Positions 1-5,858 of a DNA stretch of 5,858 bases are shown in pieces. The DNA comes from Treponema sp. (GTDB taxonomy: Bacteria > Spirochaetota > Spirochaetia > Treponematales > Breznakiellaceae), in NCBI GenBank assembly GCA_031278025.1, contig JAITLF010000332.1, positions 1 to 5,858 on the forward strand. Direction: 5' to 3'. The notes under the pieces were generated by a model that did no database searches, was not told where the DNA came from, and saw only the letters and a program-made list of their open reading frames with translations. The translations under genes and the position numbers were made by a program. The first letter of the stretch is position 1. The number at the start of each line of letters is the position of its first letter.

Positions 1-803
1 CCGCCGGGGACGGGTGTAATCCAGCCTGCAATTTTTTCGATGGCGCCGTAGTCAACATCGCCCCGGAGGATGAAGCCCGATTTTTTGGAAGAATCCGGCA
101 CACGGTTCACGCCGACATCGATAACCGCCGCGCCGGGTTTTACCATAGCGGCGTTCACAAGGCCGGGTTTTCCCGCCGCGGCAATGAGGATATCCGCATC
201 TTTTGTGTAAAGTGAAAAATCGGGCGTCCCCGTATGGCAGATGGTAACCGTGGCGTTAAGGTCCCGTCTGATAAGCAGGTTGGCCAGGGGCTTTCCGACA
301 ATGTTCGACCTGCCCAGGATAACCGCGTGGGCGCCGGCGGTTTTGATGTTCATCTCTTTGAGGAGCTGCACGATCCCGTTGGGCGTGCAGGGCAGGAAAC
401 CGGGCCTGCCCAGGACCATGTTCCCTACGGATACGGGGTGAAAACCGTCCACATCCTTTTCCGGGCTGATGGCGTTTATTACCCGGTCCTCGTTGATGTG
501 CGGGGGAAGCGGGAGCTGTACGAGGATCCCGTGTACCGTGTTGTCATCGTTCATTTTGGCGATGAGGGCAAGAAGCTCAGCTTCGCCTGTAGCCGCAGGA
601 AGCCTCAGGTCCCGCCCGTCCATGCCCGCTTCGGCCAGGGCTTTCTCTTTACCGGTTACATAGGATACCGACGCGGGGTTCTCTCCTACAAGAATCACCG
701 CCAGACAGGGCCTTATTCCCCGATCCTTCAGCTTTTGAGTACGAAGCCTGACATCTTCCCGAATTTTAGCGGCTATAGCCTTGCCGTCAATAACGATTGC
801 CAT
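1..803 (-). CDS. folD: Bifunctional methylene-THF dehydrogenase / methenyl-THF cyclohydrolase FolD, 3' end cut by window edge
   Basis: FolD interconverts methylene-THF, methenyl-THF and 10-formyl-THF in the cytoplasm, usually with NADP(H). Hand translation from the ATG at 803..801 gives 267 codons with no stop. The catalytic YxxxK is Y48/K52 (Y50/K54 in E. coli, from memory). VHGILVQLPLP at 90-100 carries Q96, and KDVDGFHP at 116-123 carries D119. PCTPNG follows at 138-143 and the dinucleotide-binding GRSNIVGKP at 164-172. The last readable residues are TPVPG, the start of the family's TPVPGGVGPMT motif, so about 20-30 residues lie beyond the left edge. The start fits the family N-terminus (MAIVIDGK) and has an AGGAGA upstream. 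It is the last visible gene of the operon. No separate cyclodeaminase is visible, so this protein probably does both steps between formyl- and methylene-THF. R165 in the nucleotide loop suggests NADP, but coenzyme choice is not provable here. Confidence 0.95.
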   Translation of the reverse strand, partial: MAIVIDGKAIAAKIREDVRLRTQKLKDRGIRPCLAVILVGENPASVSYVTGKEKALAEAGMDGRDLRLPAATGEAELLALIAKMNDDNTVHGILVQLPLPPHINEDRVINAISPEKDVDGFHPVSVGNMVLGRPGFLPCTPNGIVQLLKEMNIKTAGAHAVILGRSNIVGKPLANLLIRRDLNATVTICHTGTPDFSLYTKDADILIAAAGKPGLVNAAMVKPGAAVIDVGVNRVPDSSKKSGFILRGDVDYGAIEKIAGWITPVPG

Positions 804-875
804 GATAACTGCCGTCTCCTTTTCTTTTTCCCCGGCGGGGCCTACTAGCCAAGAACCCGCTTGCACCGGGGAGGT
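804..875 (-). other. 72-nt spacer between channel gene and folD, with weak alternative stems
   Basis: This is the only gap in the window longer than 13 nt. On the minus strand TCCCCGG (872..866) can pair with CCGGGGA (835..829), giving 7 bp around a 30-nt loop. The second arm can instead fold locally as CCCC-GCC-GGGG (840..830). The RNA after these stems is A-rich (AAAAAGAAAAGGAG), not U-rich, so this is not an intrinsic terminator. It may be an mRNA processing or translation-tuning site, or plain GC-rich spacer. I see no promoter boxes I would trust. Confidence 0.3.
815..820 (-). promoter_or_regulatory. Ribosome binding site of folD
   Basis: AGGAGA on the minus strand lies 11 nt before the ATG at 803..801. 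The spacing is slightly long but usable. It supports the FolD start given here and shows that folD can initiate on its own rather than only by coupling to the channel gene 72 nt upstream. Confidence 0.6.
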
Positions 876-1700
876 TCATTTTTTCAATCCAAGCCAGTAC
901 AGTACGCCTACCATACCGGCGCCGCCAACGATGTTCCCCAGGGTAACGGGAAAGAGGTTTTTTACCACAAAGCTGCCCCAGCTAAGGGCTTCGATCCGGG
1001 ATGCCGGGACGCCCGACATGGCGACCCAGGCGGCGTTTGTTTTTGCGAATATACCGGCGGGCACGTAGTACATGTTGGCGACACTATGCTCAAAACCCGA
1101 CGTAACAAAGAGGAAAATAACAAAAAAACAGGCCAAAAGTTTTCCCGGAAGTTCTTTTGTCGCGTAAGAAACCCATACCGCAAGGCACACCAGCCAGTTG
1201 CACAGGATGCCCTGGACAAAGGCGGGCCAGAAGGCAAGGGCTGTTTTTCCGGCGGCTATTTTTATGGTCATAGCGCCCAAAAGACCGCCGCCCGCGGTAA
1301 ACAAGTCTGACGCGTTCATGAAAAAGGCGATACACACGGCTCCCGCAAAGTTGCCCGCGTACACCACAAGCCAGTTAACGAGCATTTTTGAAAGGGGTAC
1401 GTTCCTGTCCAGAACCCCCGCGATAATCAGACAGTTGCCGGTAAAAAGTTCGCCTCCGGCGATCAGGACCAGCATTAAGCCGATGCCAAAAACAGCGCCT
1501 GCCAGGGCCCTGCCCAGGCCGTAGGTTTCGGGATTTGCAAGCAGGTTGAAGGCCGCCATGTTGGAACCCTCGGCTCCAAAGGCGATAAAGGCCCCGGCGA
1601 GGAAGGCCAGCACAACGGTACTTAAAAACTTCCTGCCGGTTTTTGCCACCCCAACAGTAACGGCGTAATCGAAAATCTGCGCCGGGCTTAGAATATCCAT
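876..1700 (-). CDS. focA: Formate/nitrite transporter (FNT) family channel, probable formate channel
   Basis: A 274-residue inner-membrane protein of the FNT family, homopentameric aquaporin-like channels for small monovalent anions. About six hydrophobic segments are visible (roughly 26-45, 66-82, 106-128, 154-178, 187-214, 244-271). Family hallmarks are GGELFTGN (82-89), GILCNW (164-169) and SGFEHSVANM (201-210). Aligned from memory to E. coli FocA with a constant offset of four, T87 matches Thr91, N168 matches Asn172 and H205 matches His209, the pore residues linked to gating and proton relay. All are kept, so it should be functional. Its ATG overlaps the fhs stop in TAATG and no good ribosome binding site precedes it, so translation is probably coupled to fhs. 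The family also carries nitrite or hydrosulfide. Formate is inferred from its place between fhs and folD, and the symbol rests on that. Import or export is open. Confidence 0.92.
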   Translation of the reverse strand: MDILSPAQIFDYAVTVGVAKTGRKFLSTVVLAFLAGAFIAFGAEGSNMAAFNLLANPETYGLGRALAGAVFGIGLMLVLIAGGELFTGNCLIIAGVLDRNVPLSKMLVNWLVVYAGNFAGAVCIAFFMNASDLFTAGGGLLGAMTIKIAAGKTALAFWPAFVQGILCNWLVCLAVWVSYATKELPGKLLACFFVIFLFVTSGFEHSVANMYYVPAGIFAKTNAAWVAMSGVPASRIEALSWGSFVVKNLFPVTLGNIVGGAGMVGVLYWLGLKK

Positions 1701-1702
1701 TA
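1698..1702 (-). promoter_or_regulatory. TAATG stop-start junction coupling fhs to the channel gene
   Basis: The minus strand reads TAATG: the fhs stop TAA (1702..1700) and the channel ATG (1700..1698) share one base. The 20 nt upstream (AATATCCTCGGTATC then TTT) contain no purine-rich Shine-Dalgarno match. This favours termination-reinitiation by ribosomes finishing fhs, which would keep channel output tied to ligase output. Confidence 0.6.
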
Positions 1703-3373
1703 AAAGATACCGAGGATATTCCCCGCTTCGTCCACATCTATGTCCAGCGCGGCCGGGCGTTTGGGGAGGCCGGGCATGGTCATGATTTCGCCGGTAATGG
1801 CCACAAGGAAACCCGCGCCCGCCGAGGGACGCAGCTCCCGGACATGGAGGGTGAAACCCCGGGGACGGCCCAGGAGCGCGGCATCGTCCGAAAGGGAATA
1901 TTGAGTTTTCGCCACACAGACCGGCAGTCCCGAAAGGCCCAGCTGGTTGATCTCGTTAAGGCCCTTTTCGGCATCGGCGCTGTACACAACATCGCCTGCG
2001 CCGTAGATCTCTTTGGCAAGTATGGCGATCTTCTCTTTTACCGGCAGCGCCGTATCGTAAAGCTGGCGGCAGGCGGCTTTGCCCGAATCGGCGGCCCGGA
2101 CAACCGCCCGCGCCAAGTCCTCCGTGCCTTTGCCGCCTTCGGCGAAGGCCCTGGACACCACCACCTCCGCGCCGGCGGCTTCCGCAGCTTTTTTCACAAT
2201 GTCAATCTCCTCATCGGTATCCGTGTAGAAGTGGTTGACCGCCGTTACCACCGGTATGCCGAATTTGGCCAGGTTCTCAAGGTGGGCCTGGAGGTTCGGA
2301 AGGCCCTTCTGCACGGCCTGGGGGTTCGGCTCTTTAAGGTGATTCTTGGACACGCCGCCGTTGTACTTCAGGGCCCGTACCGTGGCCACCAGAACCGCGG
2401 CGGAAGGGGCAAGCCCCGCCATGCGGCACTTGATGTCAATAAACTTTTCCGCCCCCAGGTCGGCGCCGAAACCTGCTTCGGTAATGGCGTAGTCCCCAAG
2501 CTTGAGGGCCGCCCTGGTGGCAAGCACGGAATTACAGCCGTGGGCGATGTTGGCAAAAGGCCCGCCGTGAATAAGGCAGGGGGTTCCCTCGATGGTCTGT
2601 ACCAGATTCGGCTGCAGGGCGTCCCGCAGAAGGGCCGTCATGGATCCTTCGGCCCCCAGGTCCCGGCAGTAGACGGGCTTCCCCTCGTAAGTGTAGCCGA
2701 TAAGGATCCCCGCCAGGCGTTTCTTCAAATCCGCAAGGTCCGTAGCCAGGCACAGTATCGCCATAACTTCCGATGCCACGGTGATGGTAAAACGTTCCTG
2801 CCGGGTAACGCCATCGGCCTTTGCGCCAAGGCCCACAATAACGTTCCGCAGGGCCCGGTCGTTCATGTCGAGAACCCGGGCAAAGAGGATACGTTTTGGA
2901 TCGATCCCCAAGGGGTTGCCCTGCTGGAGGGAGTTGTCGATCATGGCGGAAAGCAGATTGTTCGCGCTGGTAATGGCGTGAAAATCTCCGGTGAAGTGGA
3001 GGTTGATCTCCTCCATAGGCAGCACCTGGGAGTAACCGCCGCCCGCGGCGCCGCCCTTTACGCCGAACACGGGCCCCAGGGAGGGCTCCCGCAGGGCGAG
3101 GATTGTTTTCTTGCCGATACGGTTAAGCCCCATAGCAAGCCCCACGCTGGTGGTGGTCTTGCCTTCCCCCGCCGGCGTAGGATTGATAGCCGTTACCAGG
3201 ATGAGCTTGCCGCTCTCTTTTTGTGCAAAAAGCCGGGAGAGCAGCGCCCGCGAAAGCTTGGCCTTGTACGTTCCGTAAAAGTCCAGATCTTCACTTGAGA
3301 TGCCGGCGTTTTCCGCCACTTTGGCAATGGGCTGTAAAGTCGCCGCCCGGGCGATTTCAGCATCGGTTAACAT
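1700..3373 (-). CDS. fhs: Formate-tetrahydrofolate ligase (10-formyl-THF synthetase)
   Basis: Fhs makes 10-formyl-THF from formate, ATP and THF, through formyl phosphate, in the cytoplasm. It is the entry step of the Wood-Ljungdahl methyl branch and is reversible. The protein has 557 residues, the normal length for this homotetrameric enzyme. The ATP loop [10 protein letters not shown] is at 66-75 with K72. REPSLGP (95-101) is followed by [11 protein letters not shown] (104-114), the first family signature, and [12 protein letters not shown] (329-340) is the second. [15 protein letters not shown] (120-134) is also typical. K72, R95 and F382 match K74, R97 and F384 of the Moorella enzyme at a constant offset of two. 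By the same offset the folate-stacking Trp412 is replaced by F410 ([10 protein letters not shown], 407-416). The gene overlaps the end of etfA by 7 nt and has its own GGGAGG site inside etfA. Identity is secure; the physiological direction is not. Confidence 0.98.
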   Translation of the reverse strand: MLTDAEIARAATLQPIAKVAENAGISSEDLDFYGTYKAKLSRALLSRLFAQKESGKLILVTAINPTPAGEGKTTTSVGLAMGLNRIGKKTILALREPSLGPVFGVKGGAAGGGYSQVLPMEEINLHFTGDFHAITSANNLLSAMIDNSLQQGNPLGIDPKRILFARVLDMNDRALRNVIVGLGAKADGVTRQERFTITVASEVMAILCLATDLADLKKRLAGILIGYTYEGKPVYCRDLGAEGSMTALLRDALQPNLVQTIEGTPCLIHGGPFANIAHGCNSVLATRAALKLGDYAITEAGFGADLGAEKFIDIKCRMAGLAPSAAVLVATVRALKYNGGVSKNHLKEPNPQAVQKGLPNLQAHLENLAKFGIPVVTAVNHFYTDTDEEIDIVKKAAEAAGAEVVVSRAFAEGGKGTEDLARAVVRAADSGKAACRQLYDTALPVKEKIAILAKEIYGAGDVVYSADAEKGLNEINQLGLSGLPVCVAKTQYSLSDDAALLGRPRGFTLHVRELRPSAGAGFLVAITGEIMTMPGLPKRPAALDIDVDEAGNILGIF

Positions 3374-4404
3374 GAGTGCCTCCCAATGGGGTTTTTTTTC
3401 AGAAGTTCCGTCAGCGCGGGGACAATTTCAAAGAGATCGCCTGAGACCGCGATGTCCGCCATTTGCATCATCGGGGTGTCCGGGTTCTTGTCGATGGCAA
3501 TGATGGTTTCGCAGGACTGCATACCCACCAGGTGCTGAATCTGACCGGAGATTCCGCAGGCGATGTAGACCTTGGTCTGTACGGTCTGACCGGTTTGGCC
3601 CACCTGGTGGGCGTAGGAGATCCAGCCGGCGTCAACCGCCGCGCGGCTTGCGCCCACAGCGCCGCCGACCTGGGCTGCCAGGTCTTCAAGGATCGTGAAG
3701 CCTTCGCTCCCCTTCATGGCCCGGCCGCCTGAAACGATGATCTGGGCCTCCGCCAGGTTCACCGTCGCCCCGGTGTTGCGGATGTATTCGAGAATCCGCT
3801 TGATATTTTCAGCGTCCCCCGGGGCAAGGTTTTCGGTAAGGATCTCCCCCCTTAGACCGGCGTCCGGAGAGGGGGCCTTCATAACCTGGGGCCTTACGGT
3901 AGCCATCTGGGGCCGGTGTTTTGAGCAGCGGATGGTAGCCATGATGTTACCGCCAAAGGCCGGGCGGGTCTGGAGGAGGTCGCCGTTTTCCGGATCAATA
4001 TCAAGCCCCGTACAGTCCGCAGTAAGGCCGCAGTTACACATCACCGCGGCCCGGGGCGCCAGGGCCCTTCCACGGGTAGTCGCGCCGTAAAGGACAATCT
4101 CCGGTTTATGCTTCTGAATGAGCCGTTTCAGAAGCCGTCCTTCCAGTTCGTCGTTAAAACCGCCCAGGCGCGGATCTTCTGCGACAATGACAATGTCCGC
4201 GCCGTAGGGGATAAGCGATGCCGCAAGATCCTTAACCTTGGCGCCAAAAAGCACCGCGCCGACCTTGCTTTTCCGCAGGGAGGCCAAACGCCGGGCGGCG
4301 CCTAAAAGTTCGTGGGTAACCGGGTGTACCTTCCCCTGGGAGACTTCAGCCATGACCCATACATTCGAAAAATCCTGTTTATCCTTATCGTTGGTAATCA
4401 GCAT
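3367..4404 (-). CDS. etfA: Electron transfer flavoprotein alpha subunit
   Basis: EtfA pairs with EtfB as a soluble FAD heterodimer that passes electrons between NADH or ferredoxin and a partner flavoenzyme. The protein has 345 residues, in the family range. The N-terminal domain starts at NVWVMAE (14-20) and includes GRALAPR (112-118) and [12 protein letters not shown] (126-137). The C-terminal FAD domain carries SRAAVDAGW (253-261), [10 protein letters not shown] (266-275) and the alpha signature [12 protein letters not shown] (280-291), followed by AIDKNPDTP (303-311). Most relatives read AINKDP there, so Asn and Asp are swapped at 305 and 307. There is no ferredoxin-like N-terminal extension as in some CarE-type proteins. 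The start is supported by an ideal GGAGG. It begins 13 nt after etfB and overlaps fhs by 7 nt. No acyl-CoA dehydrogenase or other usual partner gene is visible, so its partner must be the neighbouring reductase or be encoded elsewhere. Confidence 0.95.
   Translation of the reverse strand: MLITNDKDKQDFSNVWVMAEVSQGKVHPVTHELLGAARRLASLRKSKVGAVLFGAKVKDLAASLIPYGADIVIVAEDPRLGGFNDELEGRLLKRLIQKHKPEIVLYGATTRGRALAPRAAVMCNCGLTADCTGLDIDPENGDLLQTRPAFGGNIMATIRCSKHRPQMATVRPQVMKAPSPDAGLRGEILTENLAPGDAENIKRILEYIRNTGATVNLAEAQIIVSGGRAMKGSEGFTILEDLAAQVGGAVGASRAAVDAGWISYAHQVGQTGQTVQTKVYIACGISGQIQHLVGMQSCETIIAIDKNPDTPMMQMADIAVSGDLFEIVPALTELLKKNPIGRHSC
3379..3384 (-). promoter_or_regulatory. Ribosome binding site of fhs inside the etfA 3' end
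   Basis: GGGAGG on the minus strand lies 5 nt before the fhs ATG (3373..3371) and is part of the last etfA codons (Gly341-Arg342). It fixes the fhs start at this ATG. The site is traversed by ribosomes finishing etfA, so the two genes are probably translationally coupled. Confidence 0.75.
3391..3397 (-). other. Possible -1 slippery heptamer (A AAA AAC) near the etfA 3' end
   Basis: The minus strand has eight A then four C (3399..3388). In the etfA frame the codons are AAA AAA AAC CCC, so A AAA AAC fits the X XXY YYZ pattern for -1 slippage. After a slip the frame reads CCC CAT TGG GAG GCA CTC and then the fhs ATG, with no stop between. The product would be an EtfA-Fhs fusion. The only downstream stem is a tiny CCC-ATT-GGG type hairpin, so stimulation looks weak and the site may be chance. 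Confidence 0.25.
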
Positions 4405-4412
4405 GTTGCCTG

Positions 4413-4417
4413 CCTCC
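4413..4417 (-). promoter_or_regulatory. Ribosome binding site of etfA
   Basis: The minus strand reads TAAGGAGG, in which the etfB stop codon TAA is followed directly by GGAGG, 8 nt before the etfA ATG (4404..4402). This is a near-consensus site with ideal spacing. It decides the etfA start, about 13 residues before the first conserved strand, and should give strong, etfB-coupled translation suited to a 1:1 heterodimer. Confidence 0.8.
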
Positions 4418-5206
4418 TTACAGTATCCCGCGCTGTTTCAGTTCTTTGAAAAGCTCCGCCGCGCAGTCGCCGGGGGTTCCGCTTATCTTTTTGGACACCC
4501 CGCCCCGTGGAGGCGGCGGTTCTGTTTTCACCACCCTGGTTGGGGAACCGTCAAGGCCGATCTTGTCAAGGTCGGCGCAGATGTCCGCGGGCTTCCACAG
4601 GGGGATTTCGGCTTTTTCGGACGCCAGCCGCCCCCTGAGGGTGGGGATTCTCGGCGTGTTAATGCCCTTTACCACCGTAACCACCGCCGGGAAATCCAGT
4701 TCGCAGACATCGCAGCCGTCCTCGTGCATACGCCGCAGGGTAATGGTTTTACCGCTTACGGCATCTACAGCCATGACGTGGGCGGCAAGCTGCCAGTCAA
4801 GATGGGCCGCAATGCCGGGCCCCACCTGGGCGGTGTCGCCGTCAATCGCCTGCCTGCCGCAAAGTACCAGATCCACGCCGCCTATCTTCGCAATAACCCT
4901 GGCAAGCACGTAGCTTGTCGCCCAGGTATCGGAACCGCCGAAAGCCCGGTCTGAAAGTAAGAGGCCCCGGTCCGCGCCTACCGAGATAGCCTCCCGGAGG
5001 ACGGCCTGGGCGCGCTCCGGTCCCATGGAAAGGGCTATGACCTCGCCGCCGTACTTCTTGCGTAAAAGCACCGCTTCCTCTATGGCATAGGTATCGAAGG
5101 GGTTAAGGGTTGCGTTGACCCCCTCACGGACAATACGCTTTGTTTCCGGGTCAATTTTCGCGTCAGTTGTTCCGGGGACCTGTTTGATACAAACGACTAT
5201 TTTCAT
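4418..5206 (-). CDS. etfB: Electron transfer flavoprotein beta subunit, clostridial/bifurcating-like motif
   Basis: EtfB is the nucleotide-binding partner of EtfA. The protein has 262 residues, the usual length, and begins MKIVVCIKQVPGTTDAKID as expected. NPFDTYAIEEA (35-45) follows, then CGRQAIDGDTAQVGP (116-130), which is the adenine-nucleotide loop. VVKGINTPRIPTLRG (178-192) and a proline-rich PPPPRGG (230-236) complete the family pattern. The DGDTAQVGP form of the loop is, from memory, typical of anaerobe ETFs that bind a second FAD there and oxidise NADH by bifurcation. Aerobic ETFs that hold AMP usually read D-D-x-x-Q-T-G. The start lies 7 nt after the metF-like stop with GAGGA overlapping that stop. 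Placement directly between a methylene-THF reductase-like gene and fhs implies a role in folate-linked electron flow; bifurcation itself cannot be shown from sequence alone. Confidence 0.95.
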   Translation of the reverse strand: MKIVVCIKQVPGTTDAKIDPETKRIVREGVNATLNPFDTYAIEEAVLLRKKYGGEVIALSMGPERAQAVLREAISVGADRGLLLSDRAFGGSDTWATSYVLARVIAKIGGVDLVLCGRQAIDGDTAQVGPGIAAHLDWQLAAHVMAVDAVSGKTITLRRMHEDGCDVCELDFPAVVTVVKGINTPRIPTLRGRLASEKAEIPLWKPADICADLDKIGLDGSPTRVVKTEPPPPRGGVSKKISGTPGDCAAELFKELKQRGIL

Positions 5207-5210
5207 TGGT

Positions 5211-5215
5211 TCCTC
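5211..5215 (-). promoter_or_regulatory. Ribosome binding site of etfB overlapping the metF-like stop
   Basis: The minus strand reads TGAGGAACCAATG. GAGGA shares two bases with the metF-like stop TGA (5216..5214) and ends 4 nt before the etfB ATG. Spacing is slightly short. The arrangement ties etfB translation to that of the upstream reductase gene. Confidence 0.6.
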
Positions 5216-5858
5216 ACTTCCAGGTTTCCGAAATCAGCGGATACTGGGTTTTGAATCCCAGCAGGGAAAGATACACGCCGCAGCCAGGGTAGTCCGTGTG
5301 GATCTGCTTCAGCGTCGCAATGGGATCGAAGGGGGTGTCTTCCGGGATGGTGTAGCCCACCGCCTCGGAAAGCAGGCCTATCTTCTTACTCATCCAGGCT
5401 TCGATGATCACCGGCACGCCGGGGTACTTGCGGAGCATTTCATCGATGATGGCGTTTTTCTCAATAATCGGCTGGGTGATGATAAAAGACGCCCCGGCGG
5501 CGAATTTCCGCTTGAGCTTCTCAAACTCGTGTTCCGGCGGCTCATAGGGGTTAAAGGCCACCCCCATAGTGAAAACCCCGGGGTACTCCCGGTTGATGTA
5601 ACGCAGCAGCTCCACCGAGGTTACCGACTGCACATCCTTCGCGCCCACATCCGCAGGCTGGAGCTTGGGCAGCCGGTCGGACCCGTCGCCCGACACCACA
5701 AGGAGGTAGGTGATCCCAAGTTTTTTGCAGGAATCCAGTATCTCGTGGAGGTTTTCTTTGGTGTGGAAGGTGTTAAGGTGTATCATCACCTGATCCCCCG
5801 CCACCGCAAGGCCCAGCTCCTCAATACACTCGGCGCCCTGAAAGGCCAGGAGGCCCAT
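5214..5858 (-). CDS. metF: Methylenetetrahydrofolate reductase-like protein (MetF family), N-terminus cut by window edge
   Basis: MetF-type flavoproteins reduce methylene-THF to methyl-THF. The visible 214 residues match the middle and end of the TIM barrel. HLNT (27-30) leads into a helix and GITYLLVVSGD (48-58), equivalent to the family's G-I-x-N-x-L-x-L-x-G-D. FTMGVAFNPYEPPEHE (96-111) follows, then GASFIITQPIIE (122-133), where Q129 matches the conserved TQ. The segment GVYLSLLGF (194-202) is probably the last strand. The ATG at the very edge (5858..5856) is probably internal, because about 70-85 N-terminal residues, including the catalytic Glu region, are missing. The match is divergent: the usual RGDPP is SGDGSD, and the usual GYPExHP is FNPYEPPEH. 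It heads the visible operon and sits 7 nt before etfB. A related folate or corrinoid-linked barrel protein is the main alternative. Its Fe-S partner MetV is not visible. Confidence 0.8.
   Translation of the reverse strand: MGLLAFQGAECIEELGLAVAGDQVMIHLNTFHTKENLHEILDSCKKLGITYLLVVSGDGSDRLPKLQPADVGAKDVQSVTSVELLRYINREYPGVFTMGVAFNPYEPPEHEFEKLKRKFAAGASFIITQPIIEKNAIIDEMLRKYPGVPVIIEAWMSKKIGLLSEAVGYTIPEDTPFDPIATLKQIHTDYPGCGVYLSLLGFKTQYPLISETWK

Noticed and set aside
830..840. CCCCGGCGGGG palindrome as a possible terminator
   Set aside because: On the transcribed strand it is followed by an A-rich tract, not a U-tract, and only 4 bp can form around a three-base loop. folD begins shortly after with a ribosome site.
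234..848. A 204-codon plus-strand open frame at the left end
   Set aside because: It is the antisense shadow of folD, which carries every FolD motif on the minus strand.
1085..1165. A patch of lower GC inside the channel gene, as a sign of inserted DNA
   Set aside because: It encodes the Phe/Val/Ile-rich membrane segment CFFVIFLFV and nearby residues. Codons such as TTT and ATT explain the composition, and the reading frame is intact.
1844..3298. A 484-codon open frame on the plus strand opposite fhs
   Set aside because: Its translation shows no recognisable domain and is rich in Arg, Gly and His, as expected from the antisense of a GC-rich gene. fhs on the other strand is full length with all family motifs.
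3388..3400. The poly-T run (plus strand) as a terminator or assembly error
   Set aside because: It encodes Lys-Lys-Asn in frame, etfA continues to a sensible C-terminus with family-typical length, and the fhs start follows with a good ribosome site. An indel error is possible but not needed.
4238..4954. A 238-codon plus-strand open frame across etfA and etfB
   Set aside because: It crosses the boundary of two well-supported minus-strand genes and resembles no protein family I recognise.
5856..5858. The ATG at the right edge as the true start of the metF-like gene
   Set aside because: A start here would lack the first strands of the barrel found in all MetF proteins, and the sequence ahead of it is outside the window. 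It is better treated as an internal Met of a truncated gene.

Overview
The window is coding almost from edge to edge, and every gene lies on the minus strand. In transcription order (right to left) they are: a methylenetetrahydrofolate reductase-like gene (metF-like, cut by the right edge), etfB, etfA, fhs (formate-tetrahydrofolate ligase), a formate/nitrite-family channel, and folD (cut by the left edge). folD has no stop codon inside the window; I translated it by hand from the reverse complement of 803..1.

The genes are packed like one operon. The gaps or overlaps are 7 nt between metF and etfB, 13 nt between etfB and etfA, a 7-nt overlap between etfA and fhs, a 1-nt overlap (TAATG) between fhs and the channel, and 72 nt between the channel and folD. 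No promoter or terminator is visible, so the transcript probably starts beyond the right edge and may continue past the left edge. No stretch over 300 bases lacks a gene. I see no RNA genes, mobile elements, CRISPR arrays or long repeats.

Together the genes form the one-carbon (methyl) branch of the Wood-Ljungdahl pathway. The channel moves formate, Fhs activates it on tetrahydrofolate with ATP, FolD converts formyl-THF through methenyl-THF to methylene-THF, and the MetF-like protein reduces that to methyl-THF. EtfAB is an electron carrier set between the MetF-like gene and fhs. All steps except the reductase are readily reversible, so the set could also run towards formate export. The sequence does not fix the direction.

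The organism looks like an anaerobe with an acetogen-like folate pathway and a genome of fairly high GC (high-50s percent by rough count). A clostridial acetogen, a termite-gut-type Treponema or a syntroph would all fit. I cannot choose between them from this window.

The most interesting point is the etfBA pair locked into a folate operon beside a divergent MetF, with no acyl-CoA dehydrogenase in view. This suggests an ETF-coupled, perhaps electron-bifurcating, methylene-THF reductase. That is inference. Secondary points are a slippery A-run at the etfA/fhs overlap that could in principle yield an EtfA-Fhs fusion, and a Trp-to-Phe change at the folate-stacking position of Fhs.
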